DNA of 64,000 bases from Adlercreutzia mucosicola DSM 19490 (GTDB lineage Bacteria > Actinomycetota > Coriobacteriia > Coriobacteriales > Eggerthellaceae). A model generated the notes under the pieces. That model ran no database searches. It was not told the origin of the DNA and saw only the letters and a program-made list of their open reading frames with translations. Both the position numbers and the translations under genes were made by a program. Numbering within the stretch: the stretch's first letter is position 1; each line of letters opens with the position of its first letter. The DNA lies in contig NZ_AUGK01000003.1 in the NCBI RefSeq assembly GCF_000422625.1, positions 1 through 64,000 of the forward strand. Reading direction: 5' to 3'. Shown here piece after piece: positions 58,841 to 64,000 of the stretch.

Positions 58841-60550
58841 ATGGCGATTACAGCGGAAGAGCTTGAGAAAATTGTCGCGCGCTTGCGTCGGCAAGGCAGC
58901 GATGATGCGCTCGTAGAGGTGAAAGCCTGCCAGAATTCCTTGTCGAAAGACGTGTGGGAGTCGGTGTGCGCGTTTGGGAATACGCGCGGCGGCGTTGTTA
59001 TTCTTGGGCTGGCGGAGAACGATGGCTTCAGGCCTGTTGAGAATTTCAAGCTTGAGAAGGTGCGCGACCAGTTCGTTTCAGGTCTCGGCGATGGTTCGCG
59101 CATGAAGGAGGTAATAGTCAACCCTCCCCGCTATACTCTGAGTCGCATCGATTTCGAAGGCGCGCAAGTTCTCGTTATTGAGGTCGAAGAAGTGCCCCTT
59201 CGCTCGAAGCCCTGCTATCTGAGGGATCGGGGGATGGCGAACGGGTCGTTTCGACGACTTGACGACAAAGATATAAAGCTCTCGTCAACGGAGATTTTTG
59301 AATTGCAGAACGAGCTTGTTCCATCGCCTGCTGATCGAGGAGTCGTTGACGAAGCTACCGTGGATGATTTAGACGACAACCTGGTTAAACGGTTGATCGC
59401 GAAGGAGAAGGAGCGGAATTCCCGTGCATTGCGAGGGGTGAAGACCAAAGCCGCTCAGCTGGCTCGACTTAACATTCTCACCCCCGATGGCCGCGTGCGC
59501 ATGGGGGGTCTCCTCAGTTTGGGGAGCTACCCCCAGCAGTTTTTCCCCAAACTTGTGATAGATGTGGCAGCTCACCCTGGTTTGGAAAAGTCGGAGCCTG
59601 ATGGGCCGCGCTTTCTCGACCGCGTAATATGCGAAGGCTCTTTAGGCGAGATGATCGAGGAAGCCGTGCAGGCTATTGCGAAGAACCTACGTACCTACTC
59701 CTTTGTTGAGGGGGCGGGCCGTCGTGATGGGCTGGAGATTCCTCGCGATGTGCTGCGCGAGGCTGTGGCGAATGCGGTGGTGCATCGCGAGTACGGTCCT
59801 TACTTTACCGGGCAGTCGGTATCGGTCGATGTGTTCCTCGATCGGGTAGAGATAACGAACCCCGGTGGATTGTGGGGCGGCAAAACGCTCGAGACGCTCG
59901 GTGACGGCCAGTCTCGCTGTCGCAACGATACGCTGATGAAGCTCGTTTCAAGGATCGAGTACCCCAGCGAAGGTGCGGCGGCCGAAGGTCAGGGCTCGGG
60001 AATTCGCCTTATGATCAGAGAGATGAGATCTCGAGCCTTGGATGAGCCGCGTTTTGAGGCAGGGCTCGATTACTTCCGTGTCGTTCTGCAGCGCGGCGGT
60101 GCGGAGATCGCGGCAAATCGAACATGGTTGGAGAGCTTGTCGAAGCAGCCCGCCAGCAAAGTAGATGAGGCGATATTGTTAGAAGCACAGCGCCGTGAGG
60201 CTGTTTCGGTCAGAGAGCTGCACGGATTTTTAGGCCATGATTCTGACGACATTCGCGCTCATCTGAAGAGGCTTGAAAAAGAGGGCATGATGAAACGGCT
60301 CTCGAAAGACCGCTACTGTCTTGTTGAAAAGGGAAAAGCTGCGGAAAAGAGAGCGCGCAAATCGGCGCGGGACGATATCTTGAGTGCGCTCGACAAAGCG
60401 GGAGAGCCGTTGAGCATGAAGGACATCGCAGAACTAAGCGGACGAAAGCTGTCTACCTTGCGCGCCCAGATGACGCGATTGGTGGCAGAGGGCGCTGTGC
60501 AAGCAACGGCTGCGGCCCATAGCCCAGATAGAAAGTATCGAAAAGGATAG
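58841..60550 (+). CDS. AlbA_2/Schlafen-type ATP-binding DNA-binding protein
   Basis: A 569-residue protein. The N-terminal AlbA_2 (Schlafen-like) domain includes VEVKACQNSLSKDVWESVCA and AFGNTRGGVVILG. A linker and HATPase_c_4-like region follow (LREAVANAVVHREY, VEITNPGGLW, GSGIRLMI). The last 150 residues hold two winged-helix units (SVRELHGFLGHDSDDIRAHL and SMKDIAELSGRKLSTLRAQM). Many such proteins are predicted regulators or defence-linked; function is mostly unproven. The gene is flanked on both sides by nearly identical CTCTCTA palindromes, the upstream one placed like an operator. A broken relative is at 47772-48483. Confidence 0.87.
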   Translation: MAITAEELEKIVARLRRQGSDDALVEVKACQNSLSKDVWESVCAFGNTRGGVVILGLAENDGFRPVENFKLEKVRDQFVSGLGDGSRMKEVIVNPPRYTLSRIDFEGAQVLVIEVEEVPLRSKPCYLRDRGMANGSFRRLDDKDIKLSSTEIFELQNELVPSPADRGVVDEATVDDLDDNLVKRLIAKEKERNSRALRGVKTKAAQLARLNILTPDGRVRMGGLLSLGSYPQQFFPKLVIDVAAHPGLEKSEPDGPRFLDRVICEGSLGEMIEEAVQAIAKNLRTYSFVEGAGRRDGLEIPRDVLREAVANAVVHREYGPYFTGQSVSVDVFLDRVEITNPGGLWGGKTLETLGDGQSRCRNDTLMKLVSRIEYPSEGAAAEGQGSGIRLMIREMRSRALDEPRFEAGLDYFRVVLQRGGAEIAANRTWLESLSKQPASKVDEAILLEAQRREAVSVRELHGFLGHDSDDIRAHLKRLEKEGMMKRLSKDRYCLVEKGKAAEKRARKSARDDILSALDKAGEPLSMKDIAELSGRKLSTLRAQMTRLVAEGAVQATAAAHSPDRKYRKG

Positions 60551-60585
60551 AGCAAGCCTCTTGGCTCTTTCGTGATGCTCTTGAG

Positions 60586-60673
60586 CTCTCTAAAACTACT
60601 CTCTAAATTAGAGAGCTTTTTAGAGAGTAGTTTTAGAGAGTAGTTTTAGAGAGTAGTCGGAAAACTGAGAGAG
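60586..60673. repeat. CTCTCTA/TAGAGAG palindromic repeat downstream of the AlbA_2-type gene
   Basis: A near-identical copy of the upstream repeat, with one additional TAGTTTTAGAGAG unit. Arms 60586-60607 and 60619-60640 are exact reverse complements of 22 bases. Both copies continue with CGGAAAACTGAGAGAG. The copy may end transcription of the gene or form the second border of a mobile unit. Confidence 0.8.
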
Positions 60674-60721
60674 CCAAAAGGAGAGGGAAGAGGGCGCGGT
60701 TCGGCGTTTCCGCAAAGGAAA

Positions 60722-60739
60722 GGGGCGCATGGGCGCCCC
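60722..60739 (-). terminator. Possible terminator of galE
   Basis: On the minus strand GGGGCGC and GCGCCCC form a seven-pair stem about 20 bases after the galE stop, followed by a T/C-rich run. The short T-run makes this tentative. Confidence 0.45.
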
Positions 60740-60759
60740 CGTAATCGAACGGTTTGCAG

Positions 60760-61977
60760 CTATTCCACATCCCCGTAGCCGTTGGGGTTGTTCGACTGCC
60801 AGCGCCAGCCGTCGGCGCACATGCGAGCCATGTCGTACTCGGCTGTCCAGCCCAGCTCGGCGCGGGCCTTGGCGGCGTCGGCGTAGCATTCCGCGATGTC
60901 GCCGGCGCGGCGCGGCAGGATGCGGTAGGACAGCTCGTGGCCGCAGGCCGCCTCGAAGGCGTGGATGACGTCAAGTACCGAAGAGCCCTTCCCCGTGCCC
61001 AGGTTGAAGATGCCCACGCCGCGGCGCGACCCGTCGGCGGCAGGTTCGCCCGCTACCGAGCCCAGGCCCATCGGCTCGCCGGTGCCCACGCGTCCGGCCA
61101 TCCAGTCCAGGGCCGCCACATGGCCCCGGGCCAGGTCGACCACGTGGATGTAGTCGCGCACGCCGGTGCCGTCAGGGGTGGGATAGTCGTCGCCGAACAC
61201 GCCCACCGATTCCAGCTTGCCCACGGCCACCTGGGCCACGTAGGGCAGCAGGTTGTTCGGAATGCCCTTCGGATCCTCGCCGATGCGACCGCTAACGTGC
61301 GCGCCGATGGGGTTGAAGTAGCGCAGCAGCACAACGTTCCACTCGTTGTCGCCCACGTACAGGTCGGACAGAATCTGCTCGAGCATCGACTTGGTCTGGC
61401 CGTAGGGGTTGGTGGCGTTGTGCTTCGGGCAGCTTTCCGTGATGGGCACGAACTCGGGGTCGCCGTACACCGTGGCGCTCGACGAGAACACGATGTTCTT
61501 GCACCCGTGCTCGCGGGCCACCTCGCACAGCACCAGGGTGCCCGCGATGTTGTTCCAGTAGTATTCCAGCGGCTTGGCCACCGATTCGCCCACGGCTTTG
61601 AAGCCGGCGAAGTGGATGATCACGTCCACGGCGTGGGCGGTGAAGATAGTTTCCAAGGCCGCGCGGTCCAAGATGTTCGCTTCGTAGAAGGTGAGCGACG
61701 GGCCTGCGGTGGCAACGCGCACTTCCGCATCGGCCACGGCTGCCGCGGCCTCGGCCACCTCCTCAGCGGCCAGGTCGGCGAAGACGGGGGCCACGCCGGC
61801 GATCTCGCCCACGCGGCGCACGGCCTCGCGGCTGGAATTGCTCAGGTCGTCCACGATGACCACCGCGTAGCCGCGCTTCAGCAGCTCCACCACGGTGTGG
61901 CTACCGATGAACCCGGCGCCTCCCGTCACCAGCACGCAGGTGTCCGCGGGATCCTTCGCAAGCAGCGCATTCGCCAT
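60760..61977 (-). CDS. galE: UDP-glucose 4-epimerase
   Basis: A 405-residue SDR-type epimerase that interconverts UDP-glucose and UDP-galactose. VTGGAGFIGSHTVVELL binds NAD, SSSATVYG provides the catalytic Ser/Thr, and NPYGQTKSMLEQIL the Tyr and Lys. DYPTPDGTGVRDYIHVVDLA is a GalE signature. It is about 65 residues longer than typical GalE because of an Ala/Glu-rich insertion near residue 70 (AAEEVAEAAAAVADAEVRVA) and another near GEPMGLGSVAGEPAADGS. I chose the ATG at 61977 with AAGAAGG before it. The product feeds surface polysaccharides. Confidence 0.93.
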   Translation of the reverse strand: MANALLAKDPADTCVLVTGGAGFIGSHTVVELLKRGYAVVIVDDLSNSSREAVRRVGEIAGVAPVFADLAAEEVAEAAAAVADAEVRVATAGPSLTFYEANILDRAALETIFTAHAVDVIIHFAGFKAVGESVAKPLEYYWNNIAGTLVLCEVAREHGCKNIVFSSSATVYGDPEFVPITESCPKHNATNPYGQTKSMLEQILSDLYVGDNEWNVVLLRYFNPIGAHVSGRIGEDPKGIPNNLLPYVAQVAVGKLESVGVFGDDYPTPDGTGVRDYIHVVDLARGHVAALDWMAGRVGTGEPMGLGSVAGEPAADGSRRGVGIFNLGTGKGSSVLDVIHAFEAACGHELSYRILPRRAGDIAECYADAAKARAELGWTAEYDMARMCADGWRWQSNNPNGYGDVE

Positions 61978-62071
61978 AGGGGCCTTCTTTCTCGAAATCA
62001 GGGGCGGCTGTCTTTCGCTTGCAGCCGCGCGTTGTACTGCGTCCATAGTAGCAGCACTGCAAGGCACGACT

Positions 62072-62230
62072 GCCTGAATTGGGCGGAAAAGCACGGTTCT
62101 CGTAGTTTTTCGCGGCTTGTAGGCGCAAGTAAGTGAATCCGGACTTGTATTTCCCCAGTTCAGCGAATTCGCATCGCCATCACCGCCCACCGCCGACTAC
62201 GAGAACCGTGCTTTTCCGCCCAATTCAGGC
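62072..62230. repeat. 159-bp element bounded by perfect 34-bp inverted repeats (E62)
   Basis: The segment 62072-62105 is the exact reverse complement of 62197-62230 (left arm starts GCCTGAATTGGGCGG). The 91-base interior contains TTTTTCGCGGCTTGTAGGCG and AAGTAAGTGAATCCGG. It separates galE from the divergent mutase gene. Part of the interior resembles that of the 159-bp element at 43036-43194, although the arms are unrelated. Confidence 0.8.
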
Positions 62231-62377
62231 GCCCCCGGGGTGGGCTCCCATGCCATGCAGGAGTCGGACGGCTGCCCCCTGTCGGGTGCCGAGGCGAATG
62301 GGCCTGGCGACGCCCGCTTGCGCGGGCACCGGGGGTGCTCCCGGGGAAACGGTACGCTGCGGCGCGCGCATATCATC

Positions 62378-62383
62378 TATAAT
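62378..62383 (+). promoter_or_regulatory. -10 box of the phosphohexomutase gene
   Basis: TATAAT lies 81 bases before the ATG at 62464. An upstream hexamer near 62355 is poorly conserved. Confidence 0.5.
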
Positions 62384-62463
62384 CAACAGTGCTGCGAAAG
62401 TTTGTGCGGGTGGGGCGCGGTGGCGCGCTTCGGTTCCCGCTGTTCTCTCAGGAGGCATTGCTC

Positions 62464-63876
62464 ATGGCTGATATTCATTTCGGAACCGACGGCTGGCGCG
62501 CCATTATCGGCGAGGATTTCACGGCCGACAACCTGAGTCGCGTGATCGCGGCGGCAGCGCGCATTTTCAAGGAAGACGCCGTGGCCGCGGGTCGCGACGC
62601 CGATGCGCCGGGCACGCTCATTATCGGCCACGACTGTCGCCAAGATGCCCACGCCTACGCCGAACTGGCCGCGCAGGTGGCCGCAGGCGAGGGCTTCACC
62701 GTGCTGCTGACCGAGGATTATTGCCCCACGCCCACGCTGTGCTGGTCGGTGGCTCACAACGATGACGCGGTGGGCGGCATCATGCTCACGAGCTCGCACA
62801 ATCCGGCCGAGTATCTAGGCGTGAAACTGCGCATGGCCGATGGCGGCGCGAGTCCCGCCGAGTTCACCGATCGCGTGGAAGCGGTGCTGCCGGCCAACCC
62901 CACCGACGTGCTGGGCCCCTTCCGGGAAGTGGATCTGATGACCGACTACCTGGCCGCTCTGCGCGAGGTGGTGGACGTCGAGGCCATCCGCGGTGCGGGC
63001 CTGCGCGTGGTGGTGGACCCGCTGTTCGGCGCTGGTCGCCATTACCTGGCCGACCTGCTGCGCGATATGGGCGTGGAAGTGGTGGAGATCCACAACGCCT
63101 GCGACCCCACGTTCGCGGGGCTGCATCCCGAGCCCATCCAGCCGTGGGTGGACGAGGGCCTGGCGAAGGTGGGCGAGCTGGGCTACGACGCGCTGTTCAT
63201 CAACGACGGCGATGCCGATCGCATTGCCGCCGGCGACGCGGCGGGCAACTTTGTGAATCCGCACCGCATTATCACGCTGCTTACCAAGCACATGGTGGAT
63301 CGCGGCGAGACGGGCCGCGTGGTGTCCACGATCACGGCCTCGGCCATGCTGGATCGCATGTGCCGCAAGCTGGGCCTGGAGCTGGTCAGCACGCCGGTGG
63401 GATTCAAGTGGATCTATGGCGAGATGGAGAAGGGCGGCGTGATGATCGGCGGCGAGGAGTCCGGCGGCATCGGGCTTCCCGGCCACGTGAAGGAGCGCGA
63501 CGGCCTGCTGATGGCCCTGCTGCTCACGGAGTGCATGGCGCAGGCGGGGAAGGACCTGGGCGCGCTGGTGGACGACATGCTGGCCGACATCGGGCGCTTG
63601 GAGTTCGCCCGCCGTGGCCTGTCCATCACGCCCGAGCAGATGGAGCGCTTCCGCACGGAAACGGTGCCCACCTATACGGCCGACGAGGTGTGCGGCAAGC
63701 GCGTCGTGGACGTTGATCGCCGCGACGGCGTGAAGCTGCTGCTGGAAGGCGATGCCTGGGTGATGATGCGCCCGAGCGGCACCGAACCCCTCGTGCGCGT
63801 CTACGCCGAAGCGGCCACTACCGATGAGGTGGAGCAGCTACTGGATGCCGCCGAGAAGGTAGTCACGAGTTTGTAA
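62464..63876 (+). CDS. Phosphoglucomutase/phosphomannomutase family enzyme
   Basis: A 470-residue alpha-D-phosphohexomutase that moves phosphate between C1 and C6 of hexoses. FGTDGWRAIIGEDFT opens domain 1; TSSHNPAEYLG holds the phospho-Ser; NDGDADRIAAGD binds Mg; GEESGGIGLPGHVKERDGL binds the sugar; RPSGTEPLVRVYAE binds phosphate. Length is normal. The ATG at 62464 follows TCAGGAGG. With the divergent galE it supplies sugar nucleotides. The preference for glucose or mannose is not clear from sequence. Confidence 0.92.
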   Translation: MADIHFGTDGWRAIIGEDFTADNLSRVIAAAARIFKEDAVAAGRDADAPGTLIIGHDCRQDAHAYAELAAQVAAGEGFTVLLTEDYCPTPTLCWSVAHNDDAVGGIMLTSSHNPAEYLGVKLRMADGGASPAEFTDRVEAVLPANPTDVLGPFREVDLMTDYLAALREVVDVEAIRGAGLRVVVDPLFGAGRHYLADLLRDMGVEVVEIHNACDPTFAGLHPEPIQPWVDEGLAKVGELGYDALFINDGDADRIAAGDAAGNFVNPHRIITLLTKHMVDRGETGRVVSTITASAMLDRMCRKLGLELVSTPVGFKWIYGEMEKGGVMIGGEESGGIGLPGHVKERDGLLMALLLTECMAQAGKDLGALVDDMLADIGRLEFARRGLSITPEQMERFRTETVPTYTADEVCGKRVVDVDRRDGVKLLLEGDAWVMMRPSGTEPLVRVYAEAATTDEVEQLLDAAEKVVTSL

Positions 63877-63971
63877 AAGCTCGGGATCGAATGGAGGCCC
63901 GTGGGGGGGGGCTTGCAGAGAAGGCTCGTAGGGAAGAGCCCGCAGAGAAGGACTTGCGGGGAGGCTTGTAG

Positions 63972-63995
63972 GGGAGGGCTTTCGCCCTCCCTTTT
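63972..63995 (+). terminator. Terminator/dispersed palindrome after the mutase gene
   Basis: GGGAGGGC and GCCCTCCC close a TTTC loop and a short T-run follows. It is a member of the dispersed palindrome family at 24.5, 39.9 and 51.1 kb. The bases from 63877 to it are purine-rich and carry degenerate copies of GCAGAGAAGG. Confidence 0.6.
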
Positions 63996-64000
63996 GCTGT

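Overview
The window suggests an anaerobic, high-GC actinobacterium of the class Coriobacteriia, most likely family Eggerthellaceae. This is inferred from gene content, not from any marker-gene comparison. The hallmarks are three Tat-exported FAD lipoproteins of the fumarate-reductase type, two of them divergent from membrane-anchored LuxR regulators; a Tat-exported molybdopterin reductase; a menaquinone cluster; indolepyruvate:ferredoxin oxidoreductase; an IS1249-type element; and strong GC-rich codon bias. Such organisms typically live by respiring organic acceptors with menaquinol.

Layout. 0-0.34 kb: end of an IS3-family element. 0.37-6.5 kb: two FAD lipoproteins, a membrane LuxR regulator and a small zinc-ribbon-like protein. 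6.6-9.7 kb: a lipoprotein with an LAxTG-type sorting tail, an alpha/beta hydrolase, a Fic-antitoxin-like remnant and tRNA-Leu(CAG). 9.8-13.6 kb: purE and iorAB. 13.7-16.7 kb: an AAA ATPase/nuclease gene of lower GC and a PIN/RHH toxin-antitoxin pair. 17.0-22.9 kb: DMSO-reductase-family catalytic and FeS subunits with a heme-c-type sensor kinase and response regulator. 23.2-24.5 kb: a phenylacetate-CoA-ligase-like enzyme. 24.6-35.6 kb: a long co-directional run that begins with a REC/HD-GYP/GGDEF protein, an HPt protein and a hybrid kinase, continues with a transglutaminase-like lipoprotein, and ends with a type IV pilus-like set (PilC/GspF, four small membrane proteins, PilT). 36.1-39.8 kb: menB and a fused menE-menC. 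40.3-43.0 kb: a PurF-like protein without its catalytic cysteine, and an EamA transporter. 43.3-44.8 kb: initiator tRNA and an IS1249-type element. 44.9-50.9 kb: an accessory block on the minus strand with a RelA/SpoT-domain toxin and Panacea antitoxin, two DUF2148 paralogues, a broken AlbA_2 gene and an unknown 550-residue protein. 51.2-58.5 kb: fetAB-like ABC transporter, HAD phosphatase, VanZ protein, the second LuxR/flavoprotein pair and a short-chain dehydrogenase. 58.6-60.7 kb: an AlbA_2/Schlafen-type gene bracketed by CTCTCTA repeats. 60.8-63.9 kb: galE and a phosphohexomutase.

How the parts fit. The menaquinone genes, flavoprotein reductases and molybdoenzyme point to respiration on organic acceptors at the cell surface, with LuxR proteins and a two-component system as substrate or redox sensors. 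IorAB and the CoA ligase fit fermentation of aromatic amino acids. The c-di-GMP and phosphorelay genes lie directly upstream of the pilus-like genes and may control them.

The most unusual non-gene signal is a set of intergenic elements of about 95-175 bp, each bounded by its own long, nearly perfect inverted repeat (10.3, 35.7, 40.1, 41.8, 43.0 and 62.1 kb). A similar palindrome lies in frame inside iorA. All functional calls here come from reading motifs by eye; no database search was run.
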